From: Helichrysum umbraculigerum
Lineage: Eukaryota; Streptophyta; Magnoliopsida; Asterales; Asteraceae
Direction of reading: 5' to 3'
Assembly (NCBI GenBank): GCA_949592205.1
Contig: CATIUR010000002.1
Span: 2,547,001-2,611,000, forward strand
DNA: 64,000 bases
A model generated the notes under the pieces. It was not told the DNA's origin. It saw nothing but the letters and a program-made list of their open reading frames with translations, and ran no database searches. Made by a program: the position numbers and the translations under genes. This document shows, piece by piece, positions 23,923 to 36,786 of the stretch (positions within the stretch are counted from its first letter, which is position 1; every line of letters begins with the position of its first letter).

Positions 23923-25181
23923 TATATCGATTGAAGCCATATTGGAGGTGTAAGTTTGCTAAGTGATTCTCCGCCGTAGTGAGGCTCGATGGTCCCATCA
24001 GACATATGATAAATCCCCATATCTCTCCCACGTCCACCATTATCATCGGTGTAATATATGCAATTCCCCTTTATCACCCCGGTTGTGTCCTCTATCCAAA
24101 ACGATGAACTATGTCCCACAAACAAAGTTTTCCTACCTAAATCCGTCACTTTCGACCATGTTTCAGTTTCTAAATCATAACCAAAAACTACAAAACCCTC
24201 TGTCATATAAGAAGTCGGCTCGCTCTCAGCTTCATCTACATCAACACAAATAAACATATTATGATCAAAATCATCATCAACAACGCCATCGCCATCACCA
24301 CCACCACCACCACCACCACCAACATCAACACGAACATCATCATCACCATCAACACGATAATCATCAGCACGATCACCATAAATAACACGATAACTATCAA
24401 TATCATCATCATCATCACCCCAGTTGATTTCCTTTATGATTACCAATAACCTCTTTCTACCTTCATCATCATCCAATCCAAGAATATACACTCCCAACCA
24501 AGCTTTACTATAAAGATCCCACGGCAAAATTGCAACCTTAATCATAATTGTGGGACCGTCACCATAAATATCACATGTTTGAATATTGCGATTGCCATTA
24601 AAAGTATAAACTCGGTTATTGTAATAAGTCATATCTTGTATCTGACCACACCAACCATTTAAAACAGGTGTCCACTTGTTATCTCCAGGTCGGCAAAACC
24701 CTAGCTTCCCGAAATTTCCCCACACTACAACCACTATTTCCAATGATGGGACGAGTAGCTTCCAAATGCCTTTTGCCTTTAAGCATAGATCAGGAAGGGT
24801 GACGATACTTGGAAGATTGATGGTTTCACGCGATAATGGATGAACAAGTTTAACAGCATAATCATCTCCCTCAGTTGCGAGCCACCCTCTAGAAGACGTA
24901 CAAAACTTACCATATGCTTCTGGCAACCGTATCTTGCGGGCTGTCTCGTTTGAGAGAAGAAACACTTCACGAAACTCATCATCTCCTGTTCTCTCTGCAA
25001 GCAATAAAGACGGAAACCGTGAAGGAAGTCCATTGGATTTTCGGACTTTAGTTGCAACCTCTACGGCTGCAGAATGCCAAGACTTGCACACGCCTGCAAA
25101 CGAGTGATAATCTTCGTAGAAAAGGATATGTTTCTGTGCTATTCTAACGAGCAATTCGGGTAACATCTCAAACCAGTCCAT
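23922..25181 (-). CDS. F-box / DUF295 (KIB-type) protein, copy 2
   Basis: About 419 residues from the ATG at 25179-25181. It has the same domain layout as the copy at 2743: N-terminal F-box-like segment, DUF295 body, acidic/glycine-rich insertion, PPIWLQSI end. Differences by eye are P to S in the VCKPWHS motif, A to T in the IVALPD motif, two silent changes, and a microsatellite deletion that shortens the G/D tract by 7 residues. Both copies are open throughout. The same leader donor and acceptor are kept (coding exon from about 25219). Expression of either copy cannot be judged from sequence. Confidence 0.82.
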
Positions 25182-26475
25182 AGCTATCGCAATTAACAAT
25201 GGAATGTTATTAACAACACCTGCATCGAGATTAAGTTTCTCAAAATGTAGTTCATTACAAACAAAAACAGCGACATAGTCATATAAGATATAAAAGAAGA
25301 TAAACAGATACAACCCAGCTCGATGACCTTTAAGACTTTTAATCTTGTCGATAACAGAAGTTTCGGCAATTTCTCTTTTTATGTAAACCACCAAATTATC
25401 CGCAAGAAAGTAATATTTGATTGTGCCATAATAGCACGTTATAAAATCGAAAACTATGGCACAAACAAACTTAGATCAGATAAAAACACTATAAATAATC
25501 TAGGTGATAACTAATCTTGAGTACGTAAACAAGAGTAGGTACTAAGATATCAAAACGAACAATCATACCAAATTTTCAAAAAAACAAACCTAAAGGCTAC
25601 AGATTAATTATGACTTTAACTCCAAAATTTGGGTAGGTACTAAGATATAATCTAATGGCCAATAATCCAACATATAGAAACTCAAATTCTTACAGTAATA
25701 AATAAAACAAAAGAGACTAGATGAAAAATATTACATGAATATAAATAACATATACGATTAACTAACTGTGAATGTTTCGTATTCGTGTGGCTAGGAGAAT
25801 CCGAGACTAAGATATTAGAACATCAAATAATAAAGAGGAAAAAAAACGAACTTACCGAGCGTACCCGATTCGATACAGCCGAACCCAATTCGAAATTCGT
25901 GGCAAACCTAGCGAAGAAACTTGTTTATGTGGTTTGGAAAGAAATCTTGAACGAGAAGAATTAGTGGCGACGGTTGAGTTTTCTAGAAATCAATTTTTTA
26001 GACGAATAATAGATTGAGTTTTCTAGGAATCAATTTTTTATTAATTCGGGGGGCCAGTAAGGTTCAAAAAATATTTGGGCCATAAAATATTAAAAGTGTT
26101 ATAGTAATAGCCCAAAAGTTTTGGGGGCTTTGGTCCCTTCATAGTTCCGCCCATGTCTACATGCATCAATACTACGGAGTATTACTATCGCACTTATAAT
26201 TTAATACTGTAATAAAAAAATTGAGCACCACAAGCGTACCTCTAAATTAAATCCTGGCGAACCGAAGAAGTTGGAGTCTACAAGCGTTTGTTTAGTTATG
26301 GGGTTTGGGTTTTATAAGAAAAACAATCACAATTTGATAATGGGCTTTCACCCGTGGGCTACAAGTATTTATTTATTTATTATTGTTATTATACAGAAAT
26401 AACAATTTACTAATCATGGCTAAAACAATTTATTAGTTAAAATATAAATCCATAATATAGCTATATATATATATA
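25182..26475 (-). promoter_or_regulatory. Upstream region of DUF295 copy 2
   Basis: Same sequence as 4024-5311 apart from a few indels (for example a 4-bp gain near 25525). It contains the predicted leader exon and intron and then transposon debris. No other gene is seen. Confidence 0.45.
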
Positions 26476-28666
26476 CTAGGTGAAGGACCCGCGACAACGC
26501 GGACTTCCTAATTGTGTTTATGCATTTGTTATTAATTATTTAGTATCCTCATCGTAGTTCATTAATATTAATATATGTATAATTTGAAAGATTTATTTGC
26601 TAGAATCTAAACGTTATGTTGTTGTATTGTCTTGTTTTGAAAAGGCATCAAAGAAGAAAGCGAAGATGTAAGTTTAGATTTTTTAAAATTTATAATCATT
26701 TAAGTATAATGTTTTTTAAATCAAATATAATCCATAAATTTTGAGGTTATTTAAAAAGTAAAATTTGTTCACGTGTATAGTAACTTTCTAGAGAGTTGAA
26801 GAAGGTATGTTTTAAGGATTTTATAGTTTTTTTTTTTTTTTTGTTTTTTGTTTAAATCGTAGAGAATAAGTAGGGACTAAATTTTTAGGTTTAAAAAAAA
26901 AATTGAAAAAAATGGATCTTTTTAACATTTAAATGTAGAGTTTAGAAAAGGCCCATTTAATTGAGAATATAATGTTGCTATATTACTCCATTTGTTATTC
27001 TAAACTAACAAACAAATCTTGAGCCTCATGTGGAACTCAACATCAGATAATTCAGATAATAATATAATTAGATAACAAATAATTTAATTAAATTACAAAC
27101 TAAAAGAAAACTAATCTTTAATTAAATTTCAAACTAAGAAATGTTGAAATAAAAAAAAAACATTGCATATGTAAATTGAAATAGAATACCAATACCAATA
27201 ATGTTGGAATGACTAAACTTTATTGAAGAAGTTTGCATTAACAATGTAGTCATCGTCAATGTCATGTTCAATTGATTAGATGTGGTTAATAAGATTGTCA
27301 ACCTTAACGATACTCAGCCAATATTTTTTGTATATCATCTTGCACGATTTCATCTTTGAAGAAGTTTGCTTTTAGCCAATCATTGAATCCGTTATACACA
27401 TCAATAGTAAATAGTGTGAAGACATGGTAATAAAAATATTTGTATTAATTTACGTATAATATCGTTTGAACCTTGACAATTATTATGTGCCGCTTTTTAT
27501 TTTTTTACCTGAAAATTTCATAAACTTGTATATAGTTGCACATGACGATTCAAATCCATATACAACAGTAGAGATAATAATTTGAATGAAAAGAATAATA
27601 AAACAAATAAACTTTTTGTGCCTCCATTATTAACGGTAGAAGAGCTGTCTTGTGTAGTAGAATGTTCTTTGTCATAATTACATAAAAATGTAAAATTTTG
27701 TTAGTAAGCATAAAAATACAAAATTTTATAAGTAAAGTGAAAACAATATGTATTTAATTTTATTTATTTTTTGTGGAATTGCATTACTAAATTTCAAACT
27801 AAGAAATGTTGAAATAAAAAAAAAACATTGCATATGTAAATTGAAATAGAATACCAATACCAATAATGTTGGAATGACTAAACTTTATTGAAAAAGTTTG
27901 CATTAACAATGTAGTCATCGTCAATGTCATGTTCAATTGATTAGATGTGGTTAATAAGATTGTCAACCTTAACGATACTCAGCCAATATTTTTTGTATAT
28001 CATCTTGCACGATTTCATCTTTGAAGAAGTTTGCTTTTAGCCAATCATTGAATCCGTTATACACATCAATAGTAAATAGTGTGAAGACATGGTAATAAAA
28101 ATATTTGTATTAATTTACGTATAATATCGTTTGAACCTTGACAATTATTATGTGCCGCTTTTTATTTTTTTACCTGAAAATTTCATAAACTTGTATATAG
28201 TTGCACTTGACGATTCAAATCCATATACAACAGAGATAATAATTTGAATGAAAAGAATAATAAAACAAATAAACTTTTTGTGCCTCCATTATTAACGGTA
28301 GAAGAGTTGTCTTGTGTAGTAGAATGTTCTTTGTCGTAATTACATAAAAATGTAAAATTTTGTTAGTAAGCATAAAAATACAAAATTTTGTAAGTAAACT
28401 GAAAACAATATGTATTTAATTTTATTTATTTTTTGTGGAATTGCATTACTTATTTATTTATTTAAATTGTTTTTTAATTGTGAAATATAACTACAAATTA
28501 GGTAACAAAAGCCTTTTTTGGGTCGAAAGATTCTGGGGCCAGATTCTTTTTTCCTCTGTTTCTTAAAAAAATCATTTTTTAAATATTAAAGATAATATTT
28601 AATTGAATTTGAATTCATATTAAATATTATAAAAGTAATTAATAATAATTTGAGGGGAGGAAAGTG

Positions 28667-30970
28667 TTATAACACCCTCGGTTTTCGAAACATTATAATA
28701 ATGTAATTCAACCCGGAAGCGGAAGTCCCAAAACAAAAATTTCCATTTAATACATAAAAGTCCAGCTTATTTCAAATGTTTAAATAAATATTATAAACAT
28801 ATAACTTTTAAACACAATCATTGGGTGTTATTGAATCCAAAAACAACATTGATTTAGCAAAATCAATATCAGAGTAATACGCAAGGTCGTCAAACAATCC
28901 ATTCCAGCCAAAAGCTTCTTGCCCAACTTAAACAATCATAATCTGCAAGAAGTGGGAATGTGGGGTTAGCTCAAAGCTAAGTGAGAAAGAACTGTAACCG
29001 ACAGTCCAACTCAGATATAACACATTAGTTTACAATAAATAATCGTAATCACAACACAATCAAGGTTTACATCATCAAGCACTGTAAACACACAAGCACT
29101 AAAGAGGACCGGTGGTCCTTGAGGAACCCTCAAGCCGCGGTGGCCCTCAAGCGACACTTATTAAACCCCACTGAGCTGCAGGCCAATACAGCGGTTTACC
29201 GATAGCCTGTTACTATTATCTCACACGATTTAGATTCCCATTAACGATGTGTACAAGAAATCCTCATCGTCCAAATAATAGTAACCAATGCCCAACACAT
29301 GTCGACCTCTTTATTAACACATATACGCCTCAAAGGCCATATAGCACTTAACACAATTATAATCATAATAGATTAATAATTATTCAACAATAACATATAC
29401 AGTTACCCGTTGTAACCAAACATGTTATAACTCAATCACACTGAAGGTACACGTCCACTCACCGATACCTCAGATGTCCACGTACTCAGTAGTCTAATGT
29501 CACTGAGTCTTCTGCATATCTGAAACATCACAGAATACCACAAGTTAATAACTTGTCAACAGTGATGATCTCATGTTATAATAGTATAACATATCACAAT
29601 TATAATATATCTTAACATAATGTATCAGATCGACACAATAATCATGATCAATCACTAAAATGATATTTAATACTTATGTCCCTATATTATTATATTCATA
29701 AGTATAACCACACTCAAGATTATAATATATATTAACAAACCAGATTATCATATCATATTATATTCACATAGAAGTGGAATCTTAAAATAATATATACAAG
29801 ATGTACCCATGATAATCTGTCGAGCACATGGCATCTTTTGACAACAATAACTATGTTATATTAATAATGATAACTAATCATCATGTTCATTCAATATATC
29901 ATATTATATCACATGATTATATAACACATTCAGCACACTATTCAATTATACAAGCTAGTATACCAATATGGTATTTTCTACTCAAATAGTCACTTCACAC
30001 GTATGATAATATTGTTTCAGCCATAAGCTATAACTTATTTCATAACGTCTCCACATACAACATACCATTTATCTTTCAATATAACACAAATTACTTATTT
30101 TACATTTATAAGTCACAAGTATTTAACTCAATGTATAATCCAAGAACACAAGAATCAAAAGCTGAATAACAAGCATGAAACAGTGGGAATACGTTCGTAC
30201 TCCATGAATACGTTCGTACTCCCTGAGTACGACCGTACTCCCCAATTTACCCTGAATACGATCGTATTCCCCGAATACGATCGTACTCCCCAAATTATCT
30301 GAATACGATCGTATTCCCATGTTCGTCAGACCCTGTACCTGCTGTTCTAACTCAAAACCCGAATCAAAACCCACAAATCAACAAACCAAGGTATCTAATC
30401 AATTATAACCAACAACAAAAAGCATATAGCATCATATATCACCATTTGTATCATCAAATCATCTACTAATCATAAACCCTATGATTTTGCATAAATATAT
30501 ATACATATGAAGATCACTTACAATTTCAAAGATGGTGATGATGATGTTAAACTGATGATGATGATTAAGCAACAAGATCACAAGCAATCACTCTTTCCTT
30601 TTCTCTTTGATTTCAATAATATGTATGTATATGTATGTGTGTGTAAAGAGATAGAGAAAAAAGATCAGAAAGGGAAAAATAAAGAAAAGGATCGGCCTCC
30701 ACCTTTTAACCCACTCCCAACACAGTACAAATTATACCCCTTCTAAGCCTATTGTCTGGAACCCGAAAATACCCGCGAGAAAAAGTATTTTATTTTACCG
30801 TCAGGTTCCACTATTTAAAACAAATACTATTTTATTAGTCACAATAATTCCTGTGACTCTTTCACCTATTTATTTTCACAATCAAGCACAAATAATTTCC
30901 TAACTCTTTAAAATAATCATTTAAATTCGGAATATACCATAAACGTCTAGGCCCAGTAACAGGATGTTAC
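28667..30970 (-). mobile_element. Solo LTR (2.3 kb), copy 2 only
   Basis: Bounded by the duplication AAGTG at 28662-28666 and 30971-30975; the empty site is intact in copy 1 (7501-7505). The ends are TTATAACACC and GGATGTTAC, slightly decayed from the usual TGTAACACC/GGTGTTACA. Sense is taken as minus because a CT-rich leader with CAT runs reads on the minus strand (about 30750 to 30510). It has a six-unit palindrome array at 30185-30318. It holds GTGAGT at 29457-29462 and a pyrimidine tract ending in CTTGCAG at 28943 on the minus strand. No coding. Confidence 0.82.
30185..30318. repeat. Palindrome array, unit GAATACGATCGTATTCC
   Basis: Six units of about 18-20 bp, several of them perfect palindromes, others with changes such as GTTCGTAC or GACCGTAC. 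The same unit forms arrays in the LTRs at 51721-51872 and 57158-57308, which otherwise look unrelated. Confidence 0.9.
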
Positions 30971-31621
30971 AAGTGTAACTATGGATATTAAATATACACC
31001 ATTGGATCGTATGGAAGGAACCCATCGAAAGGTCCAAATTGCTCCATGGTATTCTGTTTTATATATATATTAAAGATAAGAGAAGTTCATTTCAATCTAA
31101 TGTTATTTCAATTGTTTAAAAAGATTTGGTTGATTAGTATGTCCGTTTATGTAATAATTTTTTTAATTAATTTAATAATTGTCAAGTGCTTTTATTTTTG
31201 AGTACTGTGTATGATTAATCTATTGCATGTTATAAGTTTGTGATTTTTGATTAATTTTTAAGGGGAAGGTTCATATAGGATTGGGCGTTACCGTACTAAT
31301 GGTGAGATTACACCTAATAATGACACGTGTTTACATTTTAAAACAAATCAGAACTCCCTCTCGATCAAAACTCATCCACCTAGCTACTAACAAAACTCCG
31401 GCGAAGAACTTCCTCATTCCGCAACTTGCTCCACCGGCGTCTCTTTCACCTCTTCCGCCAACACCTGCGTCGCCATGACCGCCGCCGGCCCACACCACTA
31501 CAGTAACATCACCGTCGGCCGGCCAATACCACAACAGTAACAGAAAGAAAATCGAGATGCGATCATTGATTTCCTCATAGTTGCCGGAAATCGAACTCGC
31601 ATCGTCATTTCCAACAAGCCT

Positions 31622-33076
31622 TGACGTGTGAAAACAAGTTATAAAATAAACTAATAATTACTGACACTGAACTATTACACACTAAGGCAAGTATACCTTA
31701 TCATGTATAGTATAGTTACAATAAGTACTGGTTCGTTCCACAGGGACTTTGTAAATGAGAATTGTAATCAAAATGCAACTAATTTAAACAAGTAATTAAA
31801 CGTGAATTTGTATGACCGAGTTGTCACGTTGCTTATCAACTAATGTATTAAACTAGAGCAAGTGGACTCAGGAAGAGTCAGATTAATTTTGTTAAACTTA
31901 AACACTAGAAAACGACACTTGTTTGGATTACTTTACTAATAACTTCGAGGTATTTGATCTTAACACTTTAAGCAATTCATGTTTATCTTAATTAGGTCAA
32001 GTTCAGCATTCGCCATCAAACTAGATCCTAACATCAATTCATCAACTTCCAATTCAATATATGAAAGACATTCGCCATATTCATGAACTTACAATATTAA
32101 GGTTAATTTTCTAAATCACAATCTTAATGCATTCGCAATCAAACTCAATTACTCATAGACAAATAATTGATAATGAACATATAAATAATAAACATCCGCT
32201 ATAATCATTTATTCATTCATCAAGCGATTCAGATTTAACAATAAACCCTAACTCATAATAATTCGATTAAACGAAAGTTGAGTAAACATGAAACCAAAAA
32301 GTAAACACCTCTAATCACTAGTAATTTCATCCAAACAAGTGTTTTATTAAATTAGCTACTCATAATTGCACCAAAAGAAACAAGAGAAACTATTGAAATC
32401 GAAACAAACATGATTATAAATAAATAAAGATGTAAGACGAGTGATTACAATGATTAATCGAAGATCCGTAGTCCCCTAATGATTAAAGCAAAGTAATCTC
32501 TTCAAAAGTGATGAAAAGTTTCAAAAGTTGAGAGCAAATTTCGTGACTAGTGTTTTTTTCCTCTGGAAGTTATCCCTTTAAATGAAATAAAAACGTATTT
32601 TAAATCCTTCAAACTGCTGCAAAACCGCTCATGAACGCGATCCAGAGAATACCAACGCGATCCAGAAATTCAGAAAATACAAAGACAAACGCGATCCAGC
32701 TTATGTGTTGGGATCGCGTTCTTCTTCTTGAAAATTTTCTGATTACGAATTGCACTAGCGAACGCGATCCGTATGAACAACCCGGATCGCGTTGCTCTTT
32801 GGAAAAACGTACATGCCAGATTAAACCTTTGAAACGCGATCCTGGTCATTGGGTCCGGATCGCGTTCTTCAGTATAAAAGCAGATCCAAATTGCAACTTT
32901 GACATTTCAGCTTCAAGACTCAACCAAATCTTTTTCAACTTTCAGAACTTCAACCTTTTTACCTGAGAATTTAATTTTTTTACCAATTAAGTACCACAAG
33001 TTCTAAAAGTTCACTAAAAATAAACTTAAAACAATGATATCGCGTGAAATATATATGTACAAAATGAGCGATATCA
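31622..33076 (-). repeat. Athila 3' LTR
   Basis: 1455 bp, 3' LTR in element orientation. It contains inverted AACGCGATCC / GGATCGCGTT units at 32635-32868. Confidence 0.93.
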
Positions 33077-33090
33077 AACATCCCCACACT
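33077..33090 (-). other. Polypurine tract of the Athila element
   Basis: On the minus strand AGTGTGGGGATGTT directly precedes the 3' LTR. Similar AAGTGTGGGG tracts occur internally at 34891-34900 and 37554-37565. Confidence 0.7.
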
Positions 33091-35358
33091 TGAGCTTTGC
33101 TTGTCCTCAAGCAAATCATTTTCTACCAGATATAAACCATTACATCCCTCTTGCATTTTCAAAAATGGAGATCAAGCTTTTCAAAATAAACTAACAATAA
33201 TCACCTAAGCAATTATGCTAGCCACATGTATATAGTTACCAAAACTTGAGATGATAATTTGTCAAGCCTGAAATGCACGACCTAGCACCTCACAATAGGA
33301 TAAGTGTATCAATCACTCACTCTCAACCTATAAACTACAAGGTAAGGGAATGAATAATATAACACTCAATTAAGCCAAGTCGTGATGCATTGTTACCATA
33401 GGCTTGCAAAAGGATCAAATCTCCACCGTCTTGGCGTGAGCACCAAGTGAAATCTCAGAGAAGGTATTCTAACCACGTTGTGTATACAGTATGGGCGAGA
33501 ATGGAATAGGTGGGCTAGACTCAAGCAATTGGCGAAAAATAGTAGTCAAAATCCCATGAAAAAGTAAAGAAAATGTTGCCTAATCGATTCTTAATGTGAC
33601 AGAAATAAAACTCAGGATTCTCTTGCTAAATCAATTAGAATTATCCTCATGTACAACTTATATTTACAATTCTCAACTTGCAATTCTCATTGATTTACAT
33701 TTATGATTGGATTGATTAACTGCATTCTACGACTTTCTATGAATCCTGTGTAGCGAACTTTCGAACCAGCCATCCTAGGCCGAAAAAGACCTTCAGTGGC
33801 TAGGTGTAGAACACCCCTCGGGAACTACTTGTTCAGGAATTCAAAGGCCGTTTAGTTGACTACAATTAACCAATCCTTAACTTTAAGCTTTAACAGTTAT
33901 CTTCATAACTTTTATTGTTTTCAACTTCAATTACTTAAACTTTCACATTCAGCACTTCAATTGATTACAACTCAGATTATAGAAATTTAACATTAGAATC
34001 CCTATTAAAACGATTTAAATCACATTTTACACAAAAATCTATTAAAATTTCAAATTAGACAATATTTTTGGAAAATAAATGATTTGGGAATTGACTACAC
34101 AAAAATAGGCTGAATAATGTAGTGATCATGAATGCATGTGGAATTGTCTACGGGTTTCTTAGCACTAAAAGTAAGTGCTAACGACCTGGGTGGACTAGAT
34201 ATAATTGGTTTAAACGAAAATAAGATCCTAAACAATTAAGATTCCTTGGCCGATTATTGAGATTAGTATTAATCATCTAAATGATCCATACGGTCCCGAT
34301 AATTGGCTAGAAAGTCAGAATTTCTAGGATTAAGCTCCAATCCTAAGAATACCTCCTCATCATACGATCTCACCTATATCACAATTTGTGATCTCACAGC
34401 GGCCTCGAAATGCATCACTAGGGCAAGTTCTAGAACAAACTACAATCACCGGCACACTCATAGCAATAGCAATGTAAACACTAAGAATAAGTGTTTTTCT
34501 CAATTAAGGCTCTAATATCTCACAATTTAATAGTGGAGCTACAAGTGTACTAGTCATGCAATTCACCCAATGAGGTTGCTCATATGACACATCTCTAAAA
34601 TTTATGCAAGAGGGAAGATTTAATTACTTTAACTAGATATTTCATAAAGGAAGTTTTCAAGTAATTAATCATATTAGGACAAGCACAATCCCAACAAACT
34701 GCCATTCCTAACCTCTTATCAGAATTTGCTAAAATCTATTGGACTCAAGATCAATAACAGACCCATTAAGTGACCCAAAGGCCCGTTAATAGAATTCGTA
34801 AAGTTCGATTGAGAACCCCAACAGATTCTAACAAACCTAACAAGACGCAAGAACAACAATTTGCTAAGAATGAAGTTCAAGCAAATTACCTCCCCACACT
34901 TAAATTGTGCAATGCCCTCAATGCACAAGACAAACATAATCAATAAGGACAAATGAGGAAGTAAAATGAAACGAAACTATCCGGGGGATAATAGTAGAAA
35001 AATGTTGTAAATGCCATGCTCATGTGTCGCTGAACTTACTGCCAGCATATGCAATTGATTCCACATCAACAAGGCCTTCTATCACACCAAAAACAAATAC
35101 AAGGCATAACTTATAATACAACTGAGTAGGATGAGATGGCATTGTACAAATCGTACCCAAATGCCACTCATAAAGAAGTTTATGCCAACAATCCTAGATA
35201 CTTAAATAAGAAGTCTTAAACACACATAAAGAAATAAAAATTAGTTCAAAACACAACTAAATTGTTCAAACACCACCACAATATGATTCAAATGGAATTT
35301 AATCCCCAAAAAGCCAATGTCCGGATGAACCCTGCTGTGTATGCTCCTCCACCTCTCC
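33091..35358. other. Athila 3' non-coding region
   Basis: No conserved frame. It contains the second polypurine-like tract near 34891. Short ORFs here have no recognised domain. Confidence 0.6.
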
Positions 35359-36786
35359 TCATTGGTGCCTCTCAAGTGCCTCCAAAGCAGCCTGCCTATC
35401 ATAATCATGAACGGGGTTCCTAGCTCCAGGTTGTCCCCACCTCGGGAATTGGTAATATGGGGTTGGGGTAATATCTTCTTCATCGGAGTAGATACGCTGA
35501 GTATTGTGCCTTTGCCAATCATTGAAGAATCTTTGCACACCCCACTCATACCTCGACTCCTCCCGAAATTCCTCCTGTTGAATCCTGAAGTTTTCAAATC
35601 TGGTGTTAAACCCTTGAAACCACCCGGGTGCGTCTGGGCATTGTTGAACCATTTCCGGTTGACGAACATCCTCCATATGGTGATCCTGAACAACTTGCTC
35701 CATTGTTGGCTGTGGTGGTTGTGATGATGTACCATCTCGAAGACTCTTCTTTGTCGGCCTCCAAGGGATGAACTTTTTCTTTTCTTGCGAAACGGCCCTA
35801 GCAGCTGAAAACATCTCAATGGATAAAGGCAGCGAATTATCTTCCACTACAGTCAAAGGGTTTTTCTTTGCCACCAATCTCACCTCAAAGTGTTTAGCAA
35901 TTAAGGTCACATAATGGCCTCCAGCAATTTTGGAAGAATCCTTTCTTCCCTTCCCATAAGTTGCCAGAAATTCTGCAACACAATATGGTATAGAAACCCG
36001 AATTCTTCTTTTGATTCTGGTCAAGTACCACATATCTGGAGCTGTTACCTTTTCTGTATTCTTCCCTCTACAAGCAATAGAATGGGCAATAAACTTTTGG
36101 ATTAAGCGATGCTCCACATCTCTGAGACTGCTAGACGCGTTGTTTCCCGATGAGTCGTATGGGGCGTCACTTAATTCACGCCACATAGTTTCCAAAGGTA
36201 CTGCTGATTCATCCAACCATTCACCCATAAAGATGTAATCCGCAAAATACGGTGCTTCAAGCACATCAGCATCATATATATCCAAACACTCAGCAACATC
36301 CATCAAACTCATTTCCCGGTCTGCACCCCCTAGTCGGAACGACAACAATGGATCTTTCACAGTTTTGATCCTATGTATTTCCACCGTTGAGAAGAACTCT
36401 AAACACAATTCTGCATAGATTGGCTCTTGAATAGCAAACAATCTTTCTCAATCTTGGACATCATAAGTGTTACCTGTCCATTTGCATTTAACCGATTGAG
36501 TGAGGGTGTGTCTCAAAGACCTTGCTAGCCCCGCCTCTTCCAATAGCTGCCAATTTATCACTCTTGGATGTACAATGTCTTTTTCTCTTAAAGCCAACAA
36601 ATTATCATTGTACGTCGCAAATTTCCCCCCACAATTTTTCTTTGTAAACTGCAAATTTGGGTGTAATCTCTCCGGATCCAAAAGATATCCTAACGATAAA
36701 GTCTGTGCTTTCCCTTTTCCCTTAGAACTAGATTCTTGTTCTTTGCCTTTACTTCGCATTCTCTGAAACATCAAATACCAACACAA
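35359..36786 (-). pseudogene. ATHILA ORF-1 type protein, one in-frame stop
   Basis: Two open pieces (36786-36448 and 36441-35359) lie in the same frame and are separated by a TGA at 36448-36450. The natural start may be the downstream ATG of MRSKGKEQESSSKGKGK. The first piece has a basic N-terminus, then NDNLLALREKDIVHPRVINW. The second has AIQEPIYAELCLEFFSTV, which is typical of the ATHILA ORF-1 family, and ends in a Q/E-rich, coiled-coil-like part (about residues 285-320). It lies downstream of integrase, the position called env-like in Athila, but I see no signal peptide or membrane segment. Function is unknown; the family is recognised only in Athila-type elements. The stop sits where a tryptophan codon would need only one G to A change. 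Confidence 0.75.

Larger units (their letters stand above)
26476..31076 (-). mobile_element. Non-autonomous Helitron, copy 2, split by a solo LTR
   Basis: Same element as 5312-7608: CTAG at 26476-26479, 5' end at 31076. It contains the two 665-bp units (27124-27788, 27789-28445) and the solo LTR at 28667-30970. Confidence 0.8.

Noticed and set aside
30185..30318. CRISPR array
   Set aside because: Units are contiguous palindromes without unique spacers, in a plant LTR.
28665..30971. TGTTATAACACC...GATGTTACA as the exact solo LTR ends
   Set aside because: Comparison with the empty site in copy 1 gives a 5-bp AAGTG duplication only if the element is 28667-30970; the TG/CA reading leaves a 2-bp overlap.
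32631..32966. 111-aa frame in the Athila LTR (also at 45048)
   Set aside because: Antisense to the element and built on the AACGCGATCC hairpin units; no domain.
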